NCBI RefSeq assembly: GCF_027409185.1
Contig: NC_084465.1
Coordinates: forward strand, 31,909,864-31,973,863
Source: Cynocephalus volans
Taxonomy: Eukaryota > Chordata > Mammalia > Dermoptera > Cynocephalidae
Reading direction: 5' to 3'
DNA: 64,000 nucleotides
The notes under the pieces are model-generated. The model had not been told where the DNA came from, did no database searches, and was given only the letters and a program-made list of their open reading frames with translations. The translations under genes were made by a program, and so were the position numbers. Position 1 is the first letter of the stretch. Every line of letters begins with the position of its first letter. Positions 48,913 to 58,960 of the stretch are shown in pieces.

Positions 48913-49287
48913 TGTAAAGCTAGGGCTAGGGCTCACAGACCCCTCAAGCCCATTGTACAGACTAGGTCACAAACCCTCCACATGTAGGTCTACAAACTAG
49001 GTTATAGGAAAAGGTCCTGAGAACCATGAGTAAAAAATTAATAGGCTTTATTCAGAGCTAGGAGCAGCCGCCCTAGTGGCTTCCTGGAGCATCCCAAGAA
49101 GCACTGTGTACCAGAGCCCTTAGTCCTTCATACTTAAGTCCATAACCCAAAACATCTGGGTGCACATGTGCAACTACATTAGATGATAACCAAGGAACAC
49201 CTGGGTGCACGTGCATATTTACACCAGATGCTCAGCAAGATTCTGAACATCTGAGGGATCCTGACCATTTTTCTATGTTTTCCCAAA
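48913..49287 (-). repeat. Provirus 5' LTR
   Basis: About 375 bases ending ...TTTACA at 48913, with AATAAA near 49045. The expected TG start is degraded: it reads TTTGGG where the other LTR has TGTTTGG. Pairs with 43455-43830. Confidence 0.87.
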
Positions 49288-49292
49288 GAGTT

Positions 49293-49716
49293 TAACAAGT
49301 AGTTGAATATAAGATTAATATGCAAAAGTCAGATGTATTTCTGATTACCAGTGTAATTAAAGAGAAAACATAACTAAAGAGAAGATTCAAAACTTGTGTA
49401 ATACTTCTACAGAGACTTAAGTATAGATTAAGAATAAATGTAGTTCAAGAACATGCAAAATAAACTAGATACAATTTGATTTATTATTGTTGGGAAAATA
49501 TAGAAACCTCTCACTGTTCTGTATTTGAATTGGTGTTTCTTGTCATCAGTGCCTTATAAGGATTAATAAATCTTAATCTTTGCATTAGCAAGAATTCAAA
49601 TTTCACCTAAATACAAGCTTTTAGCAGGTCAGTTCCATTGCAATATGGTTTGCAAACAGCTGGCTTCCTGCTTTCCCATAAAACCTAGACCAAGTTGTTA
49701 TTGATTTGCTTGACCT
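49293..49716. other. Old L1 remnant then unassigned sequence
   Basis: 49293-49490 resembles plus-strand L1 ORF2 ('atatgcaaaagtcagatgta') and continues the element interrupted by the provirus. 49500-49716 is not assigned. Confidence 0.45.
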
Positions 49717-50447
49717 ATGCTTTTTTTTTTTTTTTTTTTTTTTAATTTTATTTTGTCGATATACATTGTAGCTGATTAATGCTCCCCATTACCAAAACCT
49801 CCCTCCCTTCTCCCTCCCCCCTCCCCCCCAACAATGTCCTTTCTGTTTGTTTGTTGTATCAACTTCAAATAATTGTGGTTGTTATATCTTCTCCCCCCCC
49901 CCCCCGGTTTGTGTGTGTGTGTGTGTGTATATGTGTGTGTGTGAATTTATATATTAATTTTTAGCTCCCTCCAATAAGTGAGAACATGTGGTATTTCTCT
50001 TTCTGTGCCTGACTTGTTTCACTTAATATAATTCTCTCAAGGTCCATCCATGTTGTTGCAAATGGCAGTATTTCATTCGTTTTTATAGCTGAGTAGTATT
50101 CCATTGTGTAGATGTACCACATTTTCCATATCCACTCATCTGATGATGGGCATTTGGGCTGGTTCCAACTCTTGGCTATTGTAAAGAGTGCTGCGATGAA
50201 CATTGGGGAACAGGTATACCTTCGACTTGATGATTTCCATTCCTCTGGGTATATTCCCAACAGTGGGATGGCTGGGTCGTATGGTAGATCTATTTGCAAT
50301 TGTTTAAGGAACCTCCATACCATTTTCCATAGAGGCTGCACCATTTTGCAGTCCCACCAACAATGTATGAGAGTTCCTTTTTCTCCGCAGCCTCGCCAGC
50401 ATTTATCGTTCATAGTCTTTTGGATTTTAGCCATCCTAACTGGGGTG
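49717..50447 (-). mobile_element. 5'-truncated L1, youngest-looking copy
   Basis: Poly-A tail (T run 49721-49743), a pyrimidine-rich 3' UTR with a GT microsatellite (49910-49942), and an uninterrupted ORF2 C-terminal piece of about 157 codons (49961-50434). That piece has a Cys-rich motif (Cys-Trp-Arg-Gly-Cys-Gly) and Trp-Lys-Met-Val-Trp-Arg-Phe-Leu-Lys. Same family as 25945-26745, with fewer changes. Confidence 0.9.
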
Positions 50448-51270
50448 TCCTATCCTATGTGACTCTGTCATATGGTACTCAAAGATCTAGTTTTATTCTA
50501 CTCCATTTTTGGTAGGAATTTCTTGCTCCTTGGGTCCAAGTTGTACGGAATCCCACCATAAACAGGTTTTTCAACCTGTTTAGTAAATGGGAGATTTCTA
50601 TTGGGAGCTATCAGAGATGTTAAAATCAAACACTTATCAAAAAGTTTAATTGTCATAGGACAGATGTGTTGATTAAGTTTAACATATAACTTTGTTAGGT
50701 AACTTTCACTATTCTGAAGCGTACAAATTCTTGAGATTTATATCTAAAGATTAAGCCAGATAAGGTATTTTTACTCCATGACATCCAAGAATGGGTACAT
50801 TTATTTTGGATAAAAAGAAAACAAGGTCTCTGGGGTTTGAGGGATATAGAGAGATTACAGTGAGGGGAAGAGGGGTATTTTCCAATTCATGACACAGAAA
50901 GAAACTGTTTCGGGTCTTAAAAAAAAAAAAATGGATTTAAATGTTACAAACACATTTACCCCTGGTGACACGCCAGGCGGGCGACAGAAGTCTTTTCTAT
51001 GTGCCCTTGTTTTTTAAGTCCATCAAGAAGATCTCTTCCACAGTCCTGGGAGAGGCCTGGCTGTTCCTCCATCCCACTGGGGACGTCTGGACAAAGTCTG
51101 AGACGCCCCAGGCACCTGCGGCTCTGACTGAAAGCGGCGAACAGAGTGTCTCTCCTGAGAGGAAGCGCCTGAGAAAGAAGAGCTACTCCGGGGAGACGGA
51201 CCAGGGTTCCTACTGGAGGAACCTCTATCCTGTCTTTAAGCAGCAGTCGCTGATCCCGGGGACCAGAAGG
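50448..51270. other. WASL upstream flank
   Basis: Unassigned sequence that becomes GC-richer from about 50960. An open plus-strand stretch from 50941 has no recognisable protein similarity and most likely belongs to the promoter flank. Confidence 0.5.
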
Positions 51271-51451
51271 ACCAGCCAAGACTCCGGAGGACATGGCCGG
51301 CGCCTCCCAGCGAGGGCCCCGTCGACGCGCGCGGCCCGTGGCTCTAGGCTCGGCAGGAAGGGGCGGGGCGGGGCGCCCGCTGCGGAGAGCGGAGACGGCG
51401 ATGGTTCCTCCCGGGACGGCCGCACGCGCGTTTCCGGCGCGCTCCCCCGCG

Positions 51452-51489
51452 TCCTGCGTCGCGCGGTCTCTCCTGCGTCGCGCGGTCTC
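51452..51489. repeat. 19-base tandem duplication in the WASL promoter
   Basis: TCCTGCGTCGCGCGGTCTC occurs twice back to back (51452-51470, 51471-51489), just upstream of the upstream ATG. Confidence 0.95.
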
Positions 51490-51828
51490 TCCCGCCCCGC
51501 TGCCATGTTGGATTGTGCGTCCGCATCCGCCGCGGGAGGGTTGGAGGAGGAGTTGGGAGTTTAGCGCAGTCGCCGGAGTGCGAAGACAACGACTGTCCGG
51601 CCCGAACCTGGGCGAGCGGGAGCCGGGAGCTTCCTTTTCTCATCGCGGCCCGAAGGCAGCTCCCGTCAGCTCCTCCTTTCCTAGGCCGCCGCCTCCTCGC
51701 GCTGGAGGAGCTGCGAGATGCTGCGCCTGTGACTCTGCTCCTCCCGCCCCTGTCACCGAGAGGGGAACGAGCGCTAGCCCACTCGCCGGAGGAGTCGGCC
51801 CTGGACTCCCAACCCCACCGGCGAAACC

Positions 51829-51912
51829 ATGAGCTCCGACCAGCAGCCGCCGCCGCGGAGGGTCACCAACGTGGGGTCCCTGCTGCTCACCTTCCTCGGC
51901 AAGAAATGTGTG
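51829..51912 (+). CDS. WASL: WASL (N-WASP) coding exon 1
   Basis: The ATG at 51829 has A at -3. It encodes 28 residues: Met-Ser-Ser-Asp, Gln-Gln, three Pro, Arg-Arg-Val-Thr-Asn-Val-Gly-Ser-Leu-Leu-Leu-Thr, then Phe-Leu-Gly-Lys-Lys-Cys-Val. It ends at donor GTG|GTCAGT. This is the N-terminus of neural Wiskott-Aldrich syndrome protein, which activates the Arp2/3 complex downstream of CDC42 and PIP2. The exon leads into the WH1 domain, which binds WIP. Compared with the known mammalian protein (about 39 residues in this exon), nine residues between Leu-Leu-Leu-Thr and Phe-Leu-Gly are absent, and one Gln and one Pro are missing. The frame is kept. Later exons lie beyond 64000. Confidence 0.9.
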
Positions 51913-54240
51913 GTCAGTGGCCGAGACCCGCGTCGCCACCCCGACCTTACCTCACGGGCCCGGGCTTGATGGCCGCGAAGCCTGAGCGGGGACAGAGGCG
52001 GGAGCGGCGCGGGGAGGGTTCCCCCGGCGGCCAGGCCTCCAGCCGGCCCCGCGTGGGCGCCGTCGCCCTGCTCCCTGGGTGCGGGCTGCTGAGAACAAGG
52101 GAGCGTCACCTTCGAGGCCTGCCCTGGACTCCAGCTTGGCCGCCCGGTCTGCGCCATTGCAGCTGGTTCAAACTGTACTCTCAGGCCACAAGGGGATTTT
52201 CTTCTTGCGAAAGCCGCTTGATCTCAAGAGCCTCTGGGGTCTCTGTCCTGGCTCTCGCTTCACCTCCTATTGCTTGATCAGGAGGTACCTTTAGCAATGC
52301 CGGAGGGTTAAGGAGTGGACAGATCAGGGAATGAAGGGGACCATGAGGTGGTTTTTAATCTCCCTTTAGGATTCCAGGAGGGAATAAAGTGGAGTGCAGG
52401 GTCCTGGGGCATTTGTAGGGGCCAAAAGAAAACTTCATGCCTGAAGATACATCAATAAAAATCACTGACAAATTTATATAAATATGAAGAAAAGGCATAG
52501 CAAATGTTGTTACTTAACATGCTGGGAGAACGCAAAGTAGGGGGGAATCACAAGAGATTAATGTCCCAAATTAGTGGAGGTACAAAGCTCATATACCAGT
52601 GAGAGAGACAAATTTGGAAGAGGGAGAAGCCCCACAATAATGACCTTAGACCATGTTTCTGTGAAGTTCTGGGGGAGGTGCTGTCGGTAGTGAGAGAAGG
52701 AAGTCAGAAATTAAGAGAGACATGTTGCGTGATAACGAATATATTTCAGGTACTCTCACAGCTCCTCTCAGAAACAGCAGATAATGGCCCAAGGAGGGAA
52801 AATTGCTTCGTAAATTTCTTTCCACAAAGAAATAGCCTGCTCCTAATTTTGTTTTTCATTGTCCTTGAACTAGCCATCTTGAAATATGTCAAAGACATAT
52901 ATTTTGGTGCCAAAATGTTTTGCTTTTCAAATAGAGGGTAGGAAATGCTACACTTTCCATTGCATAGAAACATGATGTATTTTTCCAGCACTTTCGTGCA
53001 GGCCTAATTTCTACTCTCCTTCCCACTGATTTTCCTTTTTTTCTCTTTTGGCATTGGTGGGAGGGGTTGCTGATCTCTCTGAAGCCATGCACAAGAAAAC
53101 CTCAACCTAGTAGTTCTTGGCCATTGGGGCTGACGTTGGTACTGTGTGGCCATTTCCAGCTCCAAATGTCTAGTTGGGTGCATGCAGTTTAGCTGTAGTG
53201 TTGGGAAAATATAGGAAAATGGTCAGGGGCCCTTGTCTAGTAGAGAGGAAAAAGGTGAGCACAAAATATGTGTAATACAGGGTGGCCTATAAGCACAGGA
53301 AGAGATTCAGAAGACTCCAACAGGGCTTGGTTATAAATCCTGTTTGTGATTACTCTTAGCTCTGTCATATAGGCAGATTTCTTAACTAGTCTTGGCCTTA
53401 GTGTTGAGGTTTGTAAAATGGGCTTAGTCGAGTATTTCAAGGATGCAATATTTATGTAAAACATTTAGAGTACCTGATACTGGAAAAGGATATGAAAGAG
53501 TTGTCATTAATGCTATTTAGTACTCAGGTCAGATTTCCTGTTACTGTTAGGGAGGTTTCAGAGTAAAATTTTGAATTCTCTAGTGTATTTGTTTTGATTT
53601 AGGTAAATCAATTCTAGCAGTTGTGTTTAAAAGTCAGTTAATCATTAGACTGTGTAGGGAGGTTTCAGAGTAAAATTTTGAATTCTCTAGTGTATTTGTT
53701 TTGATTTAGGTAAATCAATTCTAGCAGTTGTGTTTAAAAGTCAGTTAATCATTAGACTGTGTAAATTAAGAGTTAAGGAACAGCTTGAATAAATCTCTTT
53801 GGTGAGTTTCTGGAGAGCCTGAACCTCCTGGGCTGCTGACTGAAGAGGAAGAAAGGGATACTCATAGAAGTGTTAGGAGCTTCTGGATTTAGTTCATGTT
53901 CTGCGGCAATTAATTGTGAATATGAGTAAGAATCTCTGCCTTCCTGAACCTCACTTTTCTAATTTGAAAATGAGAGGTTGGTCAAGATAGCTCCACAGTC
54001 TTTCTGTCCTTAATGTTCTGTCAGTCTAACTGTTCTAGATGTCAGGGACTCAGTAACAGGGAAAGAGTAACCCCACTGTTAACCGTGGTGTACATGTGTT
54101 TTGCAAAATGGAGACAAAGCCAGTATTTATCTAAGTGAAAGGTAGATAATCCCGAATGATTTCACTGGAAATTCCTATTTCTAAATTACCTGAAATTGTA
54201 TTACTTATATGAGTGATAGGTGTTGCACTGTATTGCTTAT
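51913..54240 (+). other. WASL: WASL intron 1, proximal part
   Basis: Begins in the CpG island, then becomes ordinary AT-rich intron. It contains a perfect 107-base tandem duplication (53550-53763). No exon or named repeat recognised otherwise. Confidence 0.7.
53550..53763. repeat. Perfect 107-base tandem duplication
   Basis: 53550-53656 and 53657-53763 are identical by eye. Each begins GGGAGGTTTCAGAG and ends AGACTGTGTA. Either a very recent duplication or an assembly artefact. Confidence 0.95.
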
Positions 54241-54244
54241 TTTC

Positions 54245-55790
54245 CAAGGTGAAAAAAAAATTTAAGTTTTTAGTTTATGTGTTGGGACCAGATGACTTCA
54301 CTGCCAAATTCTACCAAACATTTAAAGAACTAATACTAATTCTTCTCAAATTTTTCCAAGAAATTGAACCAGAGACTCATTCTTACTCAGTCATACTTCC
54401 AAACTCATTCTATGAGGCAAGCATTACCTTCATACTAAAATTGAAAAAGAGACAACAAGAAAAGAAAACTACAGGCCAATATCCCTAATGAACACAAATG
54501 CAAAGATGCTCTACAAAGTACTAGCAAACAGAACCCAACAACACGTTAAAAAGAGTATACACCATGAGCAAATGGTGTTGGGAAAACTGGATAGCCATAT
54601 ACAGAATATTTGAACTAGACTCCTATCTATCACCTTACATGAAAATCAACTCAAAATGGACCAGAGAGCTAAACTCTTAAGCTATTAGAAGAAAACATAG
54701 GGGAAATGCTACATGAAATTGGAGTGGGTAAGGCTTTTCTGAATGAAAAATACAAAGGTGCAGGCAACTAAAGCAAAAATGCATAAATGGGACTACATCA
54801 AACTAAATAGCTTCTGCACAGCAAGGGACACTGTAAACAAAGTGAAGAGACAACCTACAGAATGGGAGAAAGTGTTTGCAAACTGCACATTAGACAAGGG
54901 TCTATACCCAGAATATGTAAGGAACTGAAACAGCTCAACAGCAAAAAAAAAAAAAAAAAAACCCAAATGACTCAATTAAAAAATGGGCAAAGGACCTAAA
55001 CATTTCTCAAAACAAGACATACAAATGGCCAACAGGCACATGAAAAGTGTTCACCATCACTAATGATCATGGAAATGCACATTAAAACCACAGTCAGATA
55101 TCATCTTACTCCAATAAGAATAGCTATTATCACCAAGACAGAAAATAACAAATGCTGGTGAGGATGCAGAGAAAAAGGAACATTGCTGGTGGGAGTTTAA
55201 ATTGATATAGCCACTGTGGAAAGCGGTATGGAGGTTCCTTAGAGAACTAGAAATAGAGCTACCCTTCAACCCAGCTATCCCACTGCTGGATATATACCCA
55301 AACCCAAAGAACAAGTATATGAAAAGGATACCTGCAATCCCATGTGCATCGCAGCACTTCACAATAGTCAAGCGAAGGAATCAATGTAATGTTCATCAAC
55401 AGATGAATGGATAAAACAACTGTGATGTGTGTATGTATACACACACACAATGGAGTACTACTCAACTAAAAAAAAAAAATTCTATCATTTGCAACAACAT
55501 GAATGGAACTGTAAACCATCATGCTAAGTGAAGTAAGTCAGGCAGAAAAGATAAATACCAGCCACATGGTGTCACTCGTGGCATCAAAAAAAAAAAAAGT
55601 GGTTCTCATAGAAGTAGACATTAGAATAATGGTTACCTAGGGCAGAAGCATTAGGTGTAAAAGAAACATTAGACTAATAGTACAAAACTATGCTATCTAC
55701 CTAAAGTGAATCATTGTGTAGTATATGCATGTATTGAAACAATATAGTGTAACCCCACAAATATGTACAAATAAGTGTTAAAATATTTTG
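54245..55790 (+). mobile_element. Old L1, ORF2 RT to 3' UTR, internally deleted
   Basis: Starts in the ORF2 RT region ('gatgacttcactgccaaatt'). It jumps near 54570 from RT into a later ORF2 segment ('atggtgttgggaaaactgga'), then runs through the C-terminal region and 3' UTR ('acaaatatgtacaaataagt'). Many stops. Confidence 0.85.
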
Positions 55791-55869
55791 AATAATGAAT
55801 AACCACCTTTTTTCATTGATTACTATTTGTTTTTGTTTTCTATTTTATTGGTACTATTTTCTTTTGCTT

Positions 55870-56062
55870 GTAGTTGGCCCTCCATATCCATTGGTTCTGC
55901 TTTCATGGATTCAACCAACTATTCATTGAAAATATTTGAGTAAAAAATAATTTTTAAAAAATACAGCAATGAAAAATAACAAAACAATACAAGAACTATT
56001 TACATAGCATTTACATTGCGTTAGGTATTATAAGTAATCTAGATATGATTTAAAGTATGGAA
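55870..56062 (+). mobile_element. Tigger-like DNA transposon, left part
   Basis: 'ttggccctccatatccattg', 'ggattcaaccaactattcat', 'gaactatttacatagcattt' and 'aagtaatctagatatgattt' follow the order of a Tigger-type non-autonomous element. It continues at 56751-56885. Confidence 0.7.
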
Positions 56063-56750
56063 AGTAGAGGGTTAGAAATCTTGATTCTTATTTGATTATT
56101 AGATATGGTTTTTAGGTAATGCATGTATGGGACAAAAGTTCTCAGGAGACAGTGGTCTGCAGCTAGCAGACAAAACCCCATCTAATCAATTCTAATCACT
56201 GTTTAGGGATGGGATTATGTACTTTGATTCTTTAACATACTGATTGTTGTTAAAAGATGTTGAAAGAGTTGCTGTAGGAAAAAATGTGAAAAACTGCTAA
56301 GGGCAAGCTGTTTGTTGGTGGAAGCTTTAGAGACAATTATACCTAAATTTAATCATAAGAATGTAACTCTTGCTTAAATCATTAAAGGAGAGGGGATCAG
56401 ATAATGATCACAGTTTGATCAACTTAGCTTTTCACAAATTGTACTTTGGAATGTCACGTTGTTAAAAAAAATGATGTTACTAGTTTCTGTTGTTTAAGCT
56501 ATACTTAGCTGTAGGTAACTTTTGTCACATTGCCCATGTCTCTGTGTCCTTTTGAAATGATTGCATCAACTGATTTTTCTTGTGAAACTTTCTTGTCTTT
56601 ACAGTAAAAACAGAAGCTAACTTTGAATCAGGGCTGTGCCCAGTTTCTCCTTCTAACGGAGTTGCTGAGGTTCAGTCCTTTCAGGCTTCTGATAGCATTT
56701 ATGTTGCTTTGAGTAATCTTTTCTGCATGTCCATTACACAGCGAGAAGTG
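56063..56750. mobile_element. Unidentified insert splitting the Tigger-like element
   Basis: About 690 bases separate two halves that are adjacent in the transposon. The insert has no open frame and no clear terminal repeats. Some wording ('ttgttggtggaagc') recalls the LTR at 3300-3825, so it may be a related, more diverged LTR. Confidence 0.4.
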
Positions 56751-56885
56751 TAGTGGGAGGATGTGCCTAGGTTATATGCAAATATTACACCTGTTTATAT
56801 AAGGGACTTAAGCGTTCATGAGTTTTATATTTTGGAGGTGGGGTACTGGAACCATCCCCCCACAGACATCAACAGATGAGTGTAC
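56751..56885 (+). mobile_element. Tigger-like DNA transposon, right part
   Basis: 'ggaggatgtgcctaggttat', 'gcaaatattacacctgttta', 'tataagggacttaagcgttc' and 'ggtactggaaccatcccccc' complete the element begun at 55870. Confidence 0.7.
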
Positions 56886-56924
56886 TTGGGTTTTAGTTTG
56901 CTTTTCTTTTTCTAGTTTTTCTTT

Positions 56925-57113
56925 TCTTTTTTTCTCTTTTTTTCCCTCCCCGCCCCCCCCCCCCTTTTTTTTTATAATAAATACATTCTAAGATGTTGGA
57001 GGGGAGGAGAAGGGGAAGAGGAGGGACGGGGATGGCCATGGCCCCCCATCTCGGACCTTGGGGGCTTCTGGCTCTGTCACCAGCCTCAGGACCCCCAGGG
57101 GCTTCTGGTTTTT
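56925..57113 (-). mobile_element. Truncated relative of the composite retroelement
   Basis: Shares the tail 'acattctaagatgttg' followed by a (plus strand) G/A-rich block with 41170-41230, next to pyrimidine and poly-T runs (56900-56975) that correspond to its A-rich tail. Only about 120 bases of body remain. Confidence 0.5.
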
Positions 57114-57119
57114 TTAACA

Positions 57120-58386
57120 TGGTAACTACTGAGATAATTGATTTGAGACCTTTTTTCTTTTTCTCGTATAGGTATATAGTTCTATACCTTTCTTTCAAAG
57201 TTCTGTTTTAGTGGTGTCTCACATATTGGATATGTTGTATTTTCATCTTCAATTAATTTAAATTAGAAAATAAAGGAGAAATTTTTCTTTTTCATTCCTT
57301 TGACCCATAGGTTTTTTAGAAGTATTTGGTTTCTAAATATTTAGGGATTTTCCAGATATCTTCTATTACTGATTTCTAACTTAATTCCATTGTTGAAGAA
57401 CATATGAGTCCTTTTCCCTGAGCAATGTTTTATAGCTCAGAATATGGTCTAAATTGGCATTCTTTGTGCCCTTAAAAATAATGTGTATATTGTTGTTGGG
57501 CAGAGTGTTTTGCAAATATTAAGCTGGTCTATAGTGTCATTCAAGTCTTCTTTATCCTTATTGGTTTTCTGACTACTACTGTCAATTATTGAGAGAGGGA
57601 TGTTGAATTGTTTGACTATGATTATGAATGGGTCTATTTTTCCTTGCAAGTCTACCAGTTTTTCCTTCATGTTTTGAACCCATTTATTAGGTGTATAAAC
57701 ATTTACAATTGTTATATCCTTTTGATGAATTGATCCTTTTGTCATTATGGAATGACTTCCTTTGTCCCTGATACGCTTTGCTCTTAAATCAACTTTGCTG
57801 ATATTAATATTGCCACTGCAGCTTTCTTTTGGTTGTTGTAATAATCTTTTTGCATCTTTTTTTAACCTTCAATCTCGTTGTGTCTTTATACTTAAAGTGG
57901 TCTTCCTATAGGAAGCACATATTTGGTGATGGGGAGCAATAATCAGCCACAATGTATATCGAGAAAATAAAATTTAAAAAATAAAATAAATAAAATAAAT
58001 AAAAATAAATAAAAATAAAAATAAAAAAATAAAAATAAAATAGATTTTGCTTTTTAAATCCAATCTGACGGTATATCTGCCCTTTAATATGGACGTTTAC
58101 TGTATTTACATTTAATGTCATTATTAATATGGTTGAGTTTAAATCTATTATCTTGCTGTTTGTTTTTTGTTTGTCTCATTTGTTCTTTATTGTTTCATTT
58201 GTTCTTTTTTCTGCCTTTCTTTGGGTCACTTTAGTATTTTATCTCCTTTTAATCTCCTTTTTATTAATTGTAACTCTTTATTTTGTTGCTTTCCTACTTG
58301 TTTTAGGGTTTATAGTACATGTCTTTAATTTATTACAGTCTGCTTTTTAGGGCTATTATATCACTTTACATTTAGTATAAGAACTT
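57120..58386 (-). mobile_element. Old L1, ORF2 endonuclease region, reversed
   Basis: A minus-strand frame at 57449-57745 keeps L1 endonuclease wording (Ile-Val-Asn-Val-Tyr-Thr-Pro-Asn). The element runs rightward into its 5' part at 58960-60480, split by an LTR. It also carries a small L1 tail insert (57933-58040). Confidence 0.75.
57933..58040 (+). mobile_element. Very short L1 3' end with A-rich tail
   Basis: 'ggggagcaataatcagccac' and 'aatgtatatcgagaaaataa' match the terminal 50 bases of the lineage L1 at 49717-50447, followed by an (AAATA)n tail. An extreme 5' truncation. Confidence 0.7.
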
Positions 58387-58960
58387 TACAATAGTATTGT
58401 TGCTTCACGTCAGGGTCACCATTTGTTGCTTTGCCTCCCATGGATTTGTCACCCCTTTTCCCCTGGGTGACGGAGCCACCAAAGATTACTCAAAGCCCAT
58501 CTCTTTTGAGCAGTGAGAAGCCCTGGAAAGGGGTTAATCTCCCAGAACCCTCAAGAGAGTCATTCTTTCCATTTGGGAAATTAACCACAAATTGGGGTTC
58601 TCTTCCTGCATTTATTCTCCAGCCCAGGAAGTTACAGGAAGAGAGCATAGGTGGGGTTATAGTTTTAACAATATAGGCTGGTAACTTTCAGTAAAGCAAG
58701 CCAGATGACATTCTATAAGGCAGTTAAGTGATCCATCAACAAAAGCTTGTCTTATCAAACATTCCTTCTCCCTACAGCCTCCCAGTATCTTTACATATCA
58801 ACCAGTAACTTGTCTGTCTTTGAACCGGCAGCCTTCCTGTGTTACAACTCTTTATCTTACAAAAAAGACTATATATCCTGGGGGAAATTTCCTGTGTTTT
58901 GTAAGGTCAATATTTGAAACTGCAAGGCTTTGGAAAACCAGGCCCTGTGAAGTATATTTG
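58387..58960 (-). mobile_element. LTR-like element, copy B (partner at 3300-3825)
   Basis: Reverse complement aligns over about 530 bases with copy A, including the AATAAA signal (near 58612). Just past its minus-strand 3' end the sequence reads TGGTGACCCTGACGTGA, which could be a primer-binding site, so a scrap of internal sequence may remain at 58387-58415. Confidence 0.55.

Larger units (their letters stand above)
43450..49292 (-). mobile_element. ERV-L-like (class III) provirus, complete but degenerate
   Basis: Order on the minus strand: 5' LTR (48913-49287), primer-binding site, gag remnant, protease, reverse transcriptase, RNase H, integrase, polypurine tract, 3' LTR (43455-43830). It is flanked by the 5-base duplication GAGTT at 43450-43454 and 49288-49292. 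The region between integrase and 3' LTR has no env-like frame, as is usual in ERV-L. All frames carry stops. The two LTRs differ at about 50 of 376 aligned positions by eye (about 14%), so the insertion is old. It sits inside an old L1 that resumes on both sides (about 43310-43449 and 49293-49490). Confidence 0.88.
51270..52130 (+). promoter_or_regulatory. WASL: CpG-island promoter of WASL
   Basis: The only strongly GC- and CpG-rich stretch of the window. It covers the 5' flank, 5' UTR, exon 1 and the start of intron 1, and has no TATA box. A GCCATGTTGG word at 51502-51511 fits a YY1-type element. It sits in an upstream ATG (51505-51507) that would open a 19-codon reading frame ending at 51564, before the main start. 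Such a design suits a housekeeping actin-regulator gene. Confidence 0.85.

Noticed and set aside
50941-51564. 207-codon plus-strand open frame ahead of WASL
   Set aside because: Low-complexity GC-driven frame overlapping the CpG island on both strands, with no recognisable domain. Only its last 19 codons matter, as a possible upstream frame.
51513-52277. 254-codon plus-strand open frame over WASL exon 1
   Set aside because: It reads through exon 1 in another frame and on into the intron. Composition is Arg/Pro/Ala-rich as expected of a CpG island; the WASL frame explains the locus.
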